Part shown: in pieces, positions 43,820-49,676 of the stretch
How positions within the stretch are numbered: position 1 is the stretch's first letter
How the letters are laid out: each line of letters begins with the position of its first letter
Assembly (NCBI RefSeq): GCF_023217965.1
Contig: NZ_JALPSC010000001.1
Coordinates: 2,046,001-2,110,000 of the forward strand
Reading direction: 5' to 3'
From: Prevotella sp. E13-27
Lineage (GTDB): Bacteria > Bacteroidota > Bacteroidia > Bacteroidales > Bacteroidaceae
DNA length: 64,000 bases
Position numbers and translations under genes: made by a program
The notes under the pieces: generated by a model
The model's input: only the letters and a program-made list of their open reading frames with translations
What the model was told of the DNA's origin: nothing
Database searches by the model: none

Positions 43820-43954
43820 AAGTTGCCTGATGGAACAATGCGTAAACTCATTGATGTAAGTAAGCTGCACTCTCTTGGCTGGACGCACAAAGTCGAGATT
43901 GAGGATGGTGTGGCTAAACTCTTCGAGTGGTATAGGCAGAGCTTGGAAGCATAA
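43820..43954 (+). pseudogene. 3' fragment of GDP-L-fucose synthase
   Basis: Codons 43820-43954 read KLPDGTMRKLIDVSKLHSLG, then WTHKVEIEDGVAKLFEWYRQ and a stop. This matches the C-terminal end of GDP-L-fucose synthase (Fcl/WcaG), where PDGT-R-K-L-x-DVS-x-L-x-x-LGW is highly conserved. No upstream part or start is present, so the gene is a truncated remnant. Confidence 0.8.
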
Positions 43955-43984
43955 TCTGCGCCATCTGCGAGAGATTAGCCCCCA

Positions 43985-43999
43985 GCCATCTGTGATGGC
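43985..43999. repeat. 15-bp palindrome GCCATCTGTGATGGC, distant copy
   Basis: Same palindrome as 2088-2102, followed by TCAATTTCTGT as at 3556. The stretch 43955-44115 also has CTGCGGGACAAAA (44060-44072), seen at 3579 and 49255. Nothing else is recognised in this gap. Confidence 0.7.
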
Positions 44000-44115
44000 T
44001 CAATTTCTGTTATTTCCTTCATTTCTTCGACCTTAAGGTACGAAGTGTGGCGTTGCAATCTGCGGGACAAAAGAATTTTTCCCTGCAAAATCGCCCAACT
44101 TTCCAAAACTTTTCG

Positions 44116-44123
44116 TATCTTTG
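44116..44123 (+). promoter_or_regulatory. Promoter of the antitoxin/PIN pair
   Basis: TATCTTTG at 44116-44123; the block CCTGCAAAATCGCCCAACTT to ACTTTTCGTATCTTTGC is closely similar to the promoter at 2215-2274. The start codon ATG follows at 44145, giving a short leader. Confidence 0.75.
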
Positions 44124-44144
44124 CACAGTCAAAACAATACGATT

Positions 44145-44429
44145 ATGGTAACAACAACATATCCAAAAGCAGAAGTGTCGCCTGTTGATGCGCTTTGGAC
44201 ATTGATACAAGGACAAACTAAGGCCGTCAGGGCTGCACTCACCAAAAGACTGGTAGAGCAGGCTCGAGTAGAGCTCAAGGCTACTGATGCTAAACTGTTC
44301 ACGCAGAAGATTAAGGTCCTTGAGAACGACTCTGAGGGGTTCTTCAAGTTGGGTGGCTTTATGGCCGACTCCAGCAGCAGTGCTGATGACCTTCTCGAAG
44401 AGGCGTTAACCGATAAATACGGCATTTGA
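44145..44429 (+). CDS. Antitoxin-like protein preceding a PIN gene
   Basis: 94 residues from the ATG at 44145 (the upstream TTG lies inside the -7 element). The helical N-terminal region (SPVDALWTLIQGQTKAVRAA) and a C-terminal acidic tail (SSSADDLLEEALTDKYGI) are typical of Bacteroidales PIN-partner antitoxins. One base separates it from the PIN gene. Confidence 0.75.
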   Translation: MVTTTYPKAEVSPVDALWTLIQGQTKAVRAALTKRLVEQARVELKATDAKLFTQKIKVLENDSEGFFKLGGFMADSSSSADDLLEEALTDKYGI

Positions 44430-44430
44430 T

Positions 44431-44670
44431 ATGAAGGTATTTATCGACACCAATGTCATCCTGGAGTACTTCATGCACCGCGAGAAGTTTGAAGTGGCCG
44501 AAAAGTTGTTGAAAGAACTCCGCAACGAGCATGCGCAGATGTTCATGTCGGTGGGAGCCTTCTATACCATACATTTCATCATCCTGAAGTACCTGCATAA
44601 AGAGCATGTGACAGTGGGACAGGTTCATCGTCACTTCGTGAGCAAAAACATCGATTTCTTCGAAATCTAA
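44431..44670 (+). pseudogene. Truncated PIN-domain toxin (VapC-like)
   Basis: The start MKVFIDTNVILEYFMHREKF is the PIN N-terminal strand with the first catalytic Asp (residue 6). The frame ends at 79 residues, where PIN toxins have 130-145; the conserved acidic residues of the C-terminal half are missing. The last 20 residues are encoded by the ~110-bp border repeat (44608 onward), so the gene seems cut by the repeat. Probably inactive as a nuclease. Confidence 0.75.
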
Positions 44671-44713
44671 AAAACAGATATTACCATGATTGAGCAGTGA
44701 TGTAATGGTACAT
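44608..44713 (+). repeat. Module-border repeat, copy A
   Basis: About 106 bp from GTGACAGTGGGACAGGTTC to TGATGTAATGGTACAT. Contains GTGAC/GTCAC ends on the first 27 bp, a hairpin GATTTC-TTC-GAAATC (44653-44667), and ATTAC/GTAAT arms. Related copies at 45701-45823 (B) and 47752-47867 (C), with a short copy D at 43733. Confidence 0.85.
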
Positions 44714-44769
44714 GAATTATGGTTAATGAATTACGGTTAATGATTCATGGTTAACGGTTCACGGTTAAA
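44714..44769. repeat. Four 14-bp tandem repeats
   Basis: Units such as GAATTATGGTTAAT, GAATTACGGTTAAT, GATTCATGGTTAAC and GGTTCACGGTTAAA. AATGATTCATGGTT (44739-44752) is also found at 53147-53160 at the start of the helicase gene. Present only after copy A of the border repeat. Confidence 0.8.
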
Positions 44770-44785
44770 TCGAAAATGCGAAGAT

Positions 44786-44871
44786 AAGTGCACAAAATTA
44801 AGAGAAAGTGCAAAAATGAATAAAATTGGGCATCAAAATTGCAAAAGATTAAAATAAAAGCTGTATTTTTG
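44786..44871 (+). promoter_or_regulatory. Promoter A with paired AAGTGCA motifs
   Basis: AAGTGCA at 44786-44792 and 44806-44812 (20-bp spacing), then TTGC (44839) and -7 TATTTTTG (44864-44871). The same arrangement precedes the next two modules; a common regulator site is plausible. Confidence 0.65.
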
Positions 44872-44897
44872 CAGCGAAAATCAAATTTAGTATAGCA

Positions 44898-45065
44898 ATG
44901 TATAAGAGTAGAGCAGTACCAACATTGAGTGGCGATAATGCTGAGTATTTCCGTGAAATACAGGAAAAAATGGAGCATGCAGAAAGCCAAACAGATTGGC
45001 AGTCTGTAGGTGAGGGCGTTATTGCTATGATGAAGAAAGCTGGTAGCGAGGCATGGGGTATCTGA
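44898..45065 (+). CDS. Small protein upstream of a GNAT gene (antitoxin candidate)
   Basis: 55 residues: starts MYKSRAVPTLSGDNAEYFRE, amphipathic helix EIQEKMEHAESQ, ends KKAGSEAWGI. It overlaps the GNAT-like gene by 13 bp. Size, order and overlap fit a type II antitoxin for an acetyltransferase toxin, though no classical ribbon-helix-helix motif is evident. Confidence 0.65.
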   Translation: MYKSRAVPTLSGDNAEYFREIQEKMEHAESQTDWQSVGEGVIAMMKKAGSEAWGI

Positions 45066-45637
45066 GCGAAAATTGTAGCTTTGCACTACTTACAGAAGAA
45101 CTCCATGGAGCGTTGACAGGGTTTGACTGTCAGCGGGAGCCTGCTATACAGGCTTTTTTCAGGGATGAAGCTATACTGAATGCTCAGGAACTGATGAGCA
45201 AGTCGTACTGTTTCTATAAGAAGGACACGATGGAAGCTGTGGCTGCCTTTTGTGTGATAAACACGGATATTTCGGTTGACCTGATTCCAAAGAGTACGAG
45301 GAACAAGCTGAACAGGAAAATTCCTTATGCCAAGCAGAGGGATCATTATCCTGCTGTGTTGATAGGTCAGATTGCTGTGTTTGACGGCTTTTTGAAGTAT
45401 CACCTTGGCGATGAGCTGATGGCCACTATCAAGTGGTGGCTAAGGAATGTGGCAAACATGGTACCAGCAAGATATGTTGTGGTTGATGCAGTGAACCATC
45501 CTAAGGTTTTGGATTTTTATGCCCGCAACCAGTTTTGGCCTGTGTTCAAAACTGAGGAGGATGAACGCGAGGCGAATGAACTGGAGGAAGGTGAACCATT
45601 GATGACTAGGTTCATGATTGCTGACTTGAAGGTATAG
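45053..45637 (+). CDS. GNAT-fold N-acetyltransferase (toxin candidate)
   Basis: 194 residues. The core strand and helix LIGQIAVFDGFLKYHLGDEL (motif A region) and VVVDAVNHPKVLDFYARNQF (motif B, Y/F-x2-N-x-F) indicate a GNAT acetyltransferase. GNAT toxins of the TacT/AtaT type acetylate aminoacyl-tRNA. A small coupled upstream gene supports a toxin-antitoxin pair. The classic Q/R-x2-G-x-G/A is reduced to YHLGDEL, so catalysis needs proof. Confidence 0.7.
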   Translation: MGYLSENCSFALLTEELHGALTGFDCQREPAIQAFFRDEAILNAQELMSKSYCFYKKDTMEAVAAFCVINTDISVDLIPKSTRNKLNRKIPYAKQRDHYPAVLIGQIAVFDGFLKYHLGDELMATIKWWLRNVANMVPARYVVVDAVNHPKVLDFYARNQFWPVFKTEEDEREANELEEGEPLMTRFMIADLKV

Positions 45638-45663
45638 TATAAGACATTTGGTTTTAAAATGTA

Positions 45664-45694
45664 GGTCACATCGGTTGATGTGACCCTAAATAGT
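45664..45694 (+). terminator. Hairpin after the GNAT gene
   Basis: GGTCACATC-GGTT-GATGTGACC (45664-45685), 9-bp perfect stem, followed by a weak T-containing stretch (CTAAATAGTTTTG). Likely terminator of the GNAT module just before border repeat B. Confidence 0.6.
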
Positions 45695-45700
45695 TTTGAT

Positions 45701-45823
45701 GTGACAGTGGGACACGTGTGACATGGGACAGGTTCATCGTCACTTCGTGAGCAAAAACATCGATTGTTATCACAATCTAAAAAACAGATATTACCATGAT
45801 TGAGCAGTGATGTAATGGTACAT
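45701..45823 (+). repeat. Module-border repeat, copy B
   Basis: Like copy A but with a small internal duplication after GTGACAGTGGGACA and a changed hairpin, GATTGT-TATC-ACAATC, where both arms differ from copy A yet still pair. Similarity to copy C continues past its end to about 45873. Confidence 0.85.
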
Positions 45824-45845
45824 TATTAAACCAAAATAGAAAGGG

Positions 45846-45964
45846 AAGTGCACAAAAATGAAGTAAAAGTGCAGAAAAAAGGAGGAAAATGTTGCTGATT
45901 GTGATAAAAAACGCCAAAAAGTAGCGATTTTATGTTTAAATGAGAGTGGAAAAATGTAATTTTG
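45846..45964 (+). promoter_or_regulatory. Promoter B with paired AAGTGCA motifs
   Basis: AAGTGCA at 45846-45852 and 45867-45873 (21-bp spacing), then -7 TAATTTTG at 45957-45964, 42 bp before the ATPase start. The remainder of the 45638-46006 gap is the border repeat and AT-rich sequence. Confidence 0.65.
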
Positions 45965-46006
45965 CAGTCGCAAAATGAAGAAATAGCTACATTTTAATGG
46001 CAAATT

Positions 46007-47134
46007 ATGTGTAAACTCACGATAAAAAATATAGGTCCAATCAAGGAAATTAAGATGGACGTTAACAAGATTACTTTCTTGTTGGGGCCTCAGAGCAGTG
46101 GTAAAAGTACTATTGCTAAAGTATTGTGTCATTGCCAGTGGATAGAGAAACGTTGTTATAACAATTTTGAAGAAGAGCGGGAGAAGTTCATTTTGGGTAC
46201 TTCATTCGTTGATGGCTTCAATGAATACTACCGTTTCAATGGCTATTTCCGTGATGATAGCTATATCCTTTACGAAGGGAATTATATAACCTTGGAATAC
46301 AAGAACAAAAAACTGGGAATCTCAAAAAATCCAGATGAGAATTATGAGTATCCCAAACTGTGCTATGTGCCTGCGGAGAGAAATCTTGTTGCAGCAATAC
46401 CCAATCTTCGAAAATACAATGATACGAACGACTTGATATTGTATTTCTTGTATGACTGGTTTGAGGCTCGCGAATATCTGAAGGAGATGAACCTGGATGA
46501 TATTATAGAAAGGCGTGTGAAGTATGTATTTGAGAAATCGAACAATAGCGATATCATCTATGATGGAGATGATGCCAAATTGGACTTGAAGAATGCTTCG
46601 AGCGGTCTTCAGTCTGTAGTCCCATTGCTGACGGTCTCAACTTACATTTTAGAAGGAGTATTCAAACGATACAAGCCTCTCTCTTCAGAGCAGAAGATGT
46701 ATTTGGAAAAAGCAAATCTTCCGGAAGATGCATTCTTCTATAAGCGTTCGGATATTTATATAGAGGAGCCTGAGCAAAATCTGTTTCCAGATGCTCAGCA
46801 GAAGTTCGTATATTGGCTCATGCGAGAAATGAGAGAGTCGCCTCGCCAGCATAGTGCGTTGATAACAACGCATAGTCCTTTTGTGCTATTCTCTCTGAAC
46901 AACTGCCTAATTGGGGCTTTGGCAGAGAAAAAGCTTCCTGAACAGGTGAAGAAGGACAGTCCATCAAAAGAGTCTTGGATTGACCCGAAGTTAGTGACTG
47001 TGTATGAAATCCATGATGGTAAGTTGAAAACCATTCAGGAGGAGTCTGGCCTGCTGATGCATAATTATCTGAACCAGGCTTATCGGAAGATTAATGCCGA
47101 ATATCTCGCAATGCTGGACTACTATGAGGATTAA
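46007..47134 (+). CDS. SMC/OLD-like AAA ATPase, first gene of a putative defence pair
   Basis: 375 residues. Walker A GPQSSGKST (27-35), ABC-type signature NASSGLQSV (about 196-204), Walker B-like DIYIEEPEQNLF (249-260) and the H-loop ITTHSPFVLFSLNN (286-299). This is the compact RecF/OLD-type ATPase used by many two-gene anti-phage systems. The intervening arm is short (no long coiled coil). It overlaps the downstream gene by 11 bp. It sits within a repeat-bordered module between a GNAT pair and a Panacea gene, which argues for a defence or toxin role. Confidence 0.85.
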   Translation: MCKLTIKNIGPIKEIKMDVNKITFLLGPQSSGKSTIAKVLCHCQWIEKRCYNNFEEEREKFILGTSFVDGFNEYYRFNGYFRDDSYILYEGNYITLEYKNKKLGISKNPDENYEYPKLCYVPAERNLVAAIPNLRKYNDTNDLILYFLYDWFEAREYLKEMNLDDIIERRVKYVFEKSNNSDIIYDGDDAKLDLKNASSGLQSVVPLLTVSTYILEGVFKRYKPLSSEQKMYLEKANLPEDAFFYKRSDIYIEEPEQNLFPDAQQKFVYWLMREMRESPRQHSALITTHSPFVLFSLNNCLIGALAEKKLPEQVKKDSPSKESWIDPKLVTVYEIHDGKLKTIQEESGLLMHNYLNQAYRKINAEYLAMLDYYED

Positions 47135-47726
47135 GAATCTGATTCGAAGGTGGCTTGGCCATTCTGTCATAGTCGTAGAGTCTAGTCCAGATATCTATGT
47201 GGCTGACATGACTAATCGCAGCCAGAATACAAGAGGGATTGAAATAACTGACCATCAGCAACCATCGCCAGATGGGAATGGCATGATGGATAGTTTGGTG
47301 TTTCATAACCCAAACATCTTGTCTGTAGATTTCTGCATCTTCGATGACCATGATTTCAAACATCCATATGAACTTAGGGATGATAAGCATTGTGAAGGCT
47401 GTATGTACCCAACGTTGCATGACCCCGCCAGTTGGATGGTGTTTGTCGAGATTAAGGATTGTAAACCTCAATATATAAAAGAGTATAAGAAGGAGGCAAA
47501 GCGACAGATATTCAATGCTGTGAAAGCATTTTGCCATCGGAAGATAATTCTCAAAGAGCGTATATATGGCATCATTTCCTGTCCGAGGCAGCATGTGGCT
47601 TTTAACGACTCTATATTTACAGATGTTTATGAGGTAACTCGTTTGAAGCATTTCACAGGAATAAGATACTATGCCACAAACGAAGCTCTTATTATTGATG
47701 ATCTGCGGGTTCGTCCTGAAATATAA
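47124..47726 (+). CDS. Putative PD-(D/E)XK-type nuclease partner of the ATPase
   Basis: 200 residues from the ATG at 47124. D100-x8-E109-I-K111 in LHDPASWMVFVEIKDCK fits a PD-(D/E)XK core; a C-x2-C pair (C90, C93) precedes it and a basic helix (EYKKEAKRQIFNAVKAFCHR) follows. I do not recognise a named family. Overlap with the ATPase suggests one complex: ATPase sensor plus nuclease effector. The nuclease call is pattern-based and needs structural confirmation. Confidence 0.6.
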   Translation: MRIKNLIRRWLGHSVIVVESSPDIYVADMTNRSQNTRGIEITDHQQPSPDGNGMMDSLVFHNPNILSVDFCIFDDHDFKHPYELRDDKHCEGCMYPTLHDPASWMVFVEIKDCKPQYIKEYKKEAKRQIFNAVKAFCHRKIILKERIYGIISCPRQHVAFNDSIFTDVYEVTRLKHFTGIRYYATNEALIIDDLRVRPEI

Positions 47727-47751
47727 AAGCCTCAGCGCGTTTCACAACGAG

Positions 47752-47867
47752 TGACAGTGGGACAGGTTCACTTCAGTTCATCGTCACTTCGTGAGCAAAA
47801 ACATCGATTTCTTCGAAATCTAAAAAACAGATATTACCATGATTGAGCAGTGATGTAATGGTACATG
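47752..47867 (+). repeat. Module-border repeat, copy C
   Basis: Same sequence as copy A, with a 10-bp internal duplication (CACTTCAGTT inserted after GACAGGTT) and the A-type hairpin GATTTC-TTC-GAAATC. Begins 26 bp after the nuclease-like gene and leads into the Panacea promoter. Confidence 0.85.
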
Positions 47868-47889
47868 ATTAAACCAAAATAGAAAGGGA

Positions 47890-47976
47890 AGTGCACAAAA
47901 ATGAAGCAAAAGTGCAGAAATAAGGAAAAAATGGCATAAAGATTGCAATGGATTGAAAATAAATTCTTAACTTTAC
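47890..47976 (+). promoter_or_regulatory. Promoter C with paired AAGTGCA motifs
   Basis: AAGTGCA at 47890-47896 and 47911-47917 (21-bp spacing) and a weaker -7, TAACTTTA, at 47969-47976, 37 bp before the Panacea start. Confidence 0.6.
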
Positions 47977-48012
47977 AGTTGGAAAGACTACGAAGTCAGG
48001 CTAAGAGAAAAA

Positions 48013-48507
48013 ATGGGTAATATGTTTTTTGAATATAATAATCAGAAGATAAAGGAGGTTGTGCTTTATATCCTGAGTAAGGCTGGAGATACTGGCTATT
48101 TCCGTCTGATGAAGACTATGTTTTGTGCAGACAGACAGAATCTACTTAGATGGGGCGACCAGATAACAAATCTTGATTATTACGCCAGAAAGCATGGACC
48201 TGTTCCCACAAGTGTTCATGATGGACTATTGTCTGTTTATCGGGGTGCTCCAAGCGAATTCTCGGATATTCTTACAGTGAAGGGCAACTTTATGATGGTT
48301 CACCCTACACGAGAACCCAATTTAGAATATCTGTCCGAGACAGATAAAGAATCAATAGACAGAGCAATCAGTGAACTGAAAGGAAAGAACCGTAACGAGA
48401 TAGAAACATATTTGCATGAGAGCGTGTACCATCGGATATTGAATTCTGAGCAGAAGAAGTATTCTCATGTTGATATTGTCATGTCGGCTGGGGCTACCGA
48501 GAGCTAA
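48013..48507 (+). CDS. Panacea (DUF4065/SocA-like) domain protein
   Basis: 164 residues. The domain signature runs from IKEVVLYILSKAGDTGYFRL through LDYYARKHGPVPTSVHDGLL to the C-terminal helix YHRILNSEQKKYSHVDIVMS. Panacea-domain proteins are antitoxins that neutralise many unrelated toxins encoded next to them. Here no full-length partner follows: only short frames at 48516-48566 and 48544-48615 before the hairpin. It is either an orphan, or its toxin was lost. Confidence 0.88.
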   Translation: MGNMFFEYNNQKIKEVVLYILSKAGDTGYFRLMKTMFCADRQNLLRWGDQITNLDYYARKHGPVPTSVHDGLLSVYRGAPSEFSDILTVKGNFMMVHPTREPNLEYLSETDKESIDRAISELKGKNRNEIETYLHESVYHRILNSEQKKYSHVDIVMSAGATES

Positions 48508-48515
48508 AGTTAGGC

Positions 48516-48615
48516 ATGAGGATCAAATTCTTAGTGCGCTGTTATGAGTCCTACGGGGGATATTGAAATCGGGAACATCTATAAAATTGCAGCAAAATAC
48601 AAAAGGGATGACTAA
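48516..48615 (+). pseudogene. Short frames after the Panacea gene, possible toxin remnant
   Basis: ATG 48516 gives 16 codons (MRIKFLVRCYESYGGY); a second frame from 48544 gives 23 codons (MSPTGDIEIGNIYKIAAKYK and on to RDD-stop). Together they look like a frameshifted or internally deleted small gene placed where a Panacea partner toxin is expected. The evidence is positional only. Confidence 0.35.
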
Positions 48616-48632
48616 TCTGTCATCCCTAGGTT
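48604..48632. terminator. Hairpin between convergent genes
   Basis: AGGGATGAC (48604-48612) and GTCATCCCT (48619-48627), 9-bp perfect stem with 6-nt loop; the T run is poor (AGGTTTG). It separates the plus-strand Panacea module from the minus-strand amidase operon. Confidence 0.55.
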
Positions 48633-48671
48633 TGTGCAGCGGTGGGTGGATGTACTTCATATAGATTTAGT

Positions 48672-49112
48672 TTACTGCTCCAGTTTAAGGGGCTTGAGAT
48701 TTAAATATTCAGCACGGGCGTCGAAGCAAGGACAGTCCTTCTTGACCCGGGGAAGGTCACGGTGGCCAAGAATCTGGGCATCGGGGTAATCGGCCTTCAG
48801 AGCACGAAGTAGGGCGATGAGGGCGTGCTTCTGGGCTTCGGTGCGGGTATCTTCGGCTTCGCCTTTCTCGTTGAGACCTCCCTCGTAGACGATACCAAGG
48901 GAGCACCAGTTGTAGCCTTTGACATGGATGCCTTGGACGCTCTCAGAGAGCAGGGGGATGATGTCGCCATTGCGACGGACGTACCAGTGATAGGATACTT
49001 GGCCCCACTTCTGCTTGCCTGTGTTTATCAGGGACTCCACGCTGAAAGGACGGTCGCAACGGTTAGCAGCGCAGTGCACGACGAGATACTTCACAACTTT
49101 TAGAGGTTTCAT
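48672..49112 (-). CDS. N-acetylmuramoyl-L-alanine amidase (Amidase_2 fold)
   Basis: 146 residues. Zinc-ligand regions: KYLVVHCAANRCDR (His13), SYHWYVRRNGDIIPLLSESV, ILGHRDLPRVKKDCPCFDAR (second His and Cys). T7-lysozyme-like, cleaves the bond between MurNAc and L-Ala. No signal peptide. In Bacteroidales it is typically grouped with smalltalk, HU-like and DUF4248 genes near capsule or mobile regions, as here; a phage-like or element-associated role is likely. Confidence 0.92.
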   Translation of the reverse strand: MKPLKVVKYLVVHCAANRCDRPFSVESLINTGKQKWGQVSYHWYVRRNGDIIPLLSESVQGIHVKGYNWCSLGIVYEGGLNEKGEAEDTRTEAQKHALIALLRALKADYPDAQILGHRDLPRVKKDCPCFDARAEYLNLKPLKLEQ

Positions 49113-49157
49113 TTCACACAGATTTAGATGTCACACAGATAGCTGGTTTTTTCTTAA

Positions 49158-49263
49158 GTCCCGCAGATTTTGAGTCCCTTGATAAGGGACGGCTATAAAG
49201 CAGGGTTATGCCTTTGGGCTTACGCCGCTTCCCGATTAACGGGAACGCTCAAATCTGCGGGAC
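49158..49263. repeat. Second multi-hairpin palindromic element
   Basis: Closing stem GTCCCGCAGATTTTGAG (49158-49174) with CTCAAATCTGCGGGAC (49248-49263), one bulge. Inside: GTCCCTT-GAT-AAGGGAC (49174-49190) and TTCCCG/CGGGAA (49229-49245). The first inner hairpin and flank (49172-49205) recur at 6883-6916. Lies between the amidase and smalltalk genes. Confidence 0.7.
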
Positions 49264-49271
49264 AAAAAACA

Positions 49272-49385
49272 TTAGAACCAATGGGGAGCGCAACTCTGGA
49301 CGGCGAGAGTACCAGCGATGGTGGTGATGATTGTGGCAAGGAACTTCAGAACCTTGGCCACGTTATTCCAATTAACTTTGATCAT
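49272..49385 (-). CDS. Smalltalk protein
   Basis: 37 residues (MIKVNWNNVAKVLKFLATII, then a Thr/Ala-rich helix and SCAPHWF). One hydrophobic helix with an adjacent Cys resembling a lipobox-like end. The smalltalk family is a known tiny Bacteroidales protein found next to this type of amidase; its function is not known. The upstream part of the open frame is AT-rich and judged non-coding. Confidence 0.8.
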   Translation of the reverse strand: MIKVNWNNVAKVLKFLATIITTIAGTLAVQSCAPHWF

Positions 49386-49597
49386 ATTCAAGAATTGAAT
49401 TAAAAATTTAAAGTTTTTATTCAAAGATGAAAGAGGGGATGCAAGTGCGCAAGCTGCGTTCACGAGAGTATTGTCAAGAATTGAAGAATTCGAGAATTGA
49501 AGTGTCTTCACTGGGTTCTCGTCGCTTTGCCCCGGACACATCTCACATCATCCCTCTAACATCTTACATCAGATATGAACTAGTTGACCTTCAGCTT

Positions 49598-49676
49598 AAT
49601 TGACCTTCGGTCGATTGATGTCACGACTCGACAGTGATTAAGCGAGCTTATCACTGCTCTCGCTGCTCCGTCAATT
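49598..49676. repeat. Third multi-hairpin palindromic element
   Basis: AATTGAC (49598-49604) pairs with GTCAATT (49670-49676). Inside are a GACC-TTC-GGTC hairpin with a possible UUCG tetraloop (49602-49612) and CAGTGAT-T-AAGC / GCTTATCACTG (about 49632-49655). It reaches the stop codon of the HU-like gene. The gap 49386-49597 also holds CATCTTACATC-type low-complexity sequence and nothing else I can name. Confidence 0.5.

Noticed and set aside
44608..47867. True integron with attC sites
   Set aside because: The border repeats lack the GTTRRRY/RYYYAAC core sites, each module has its own promoter, and no integrase gene is in the window; only an analogy is kept.
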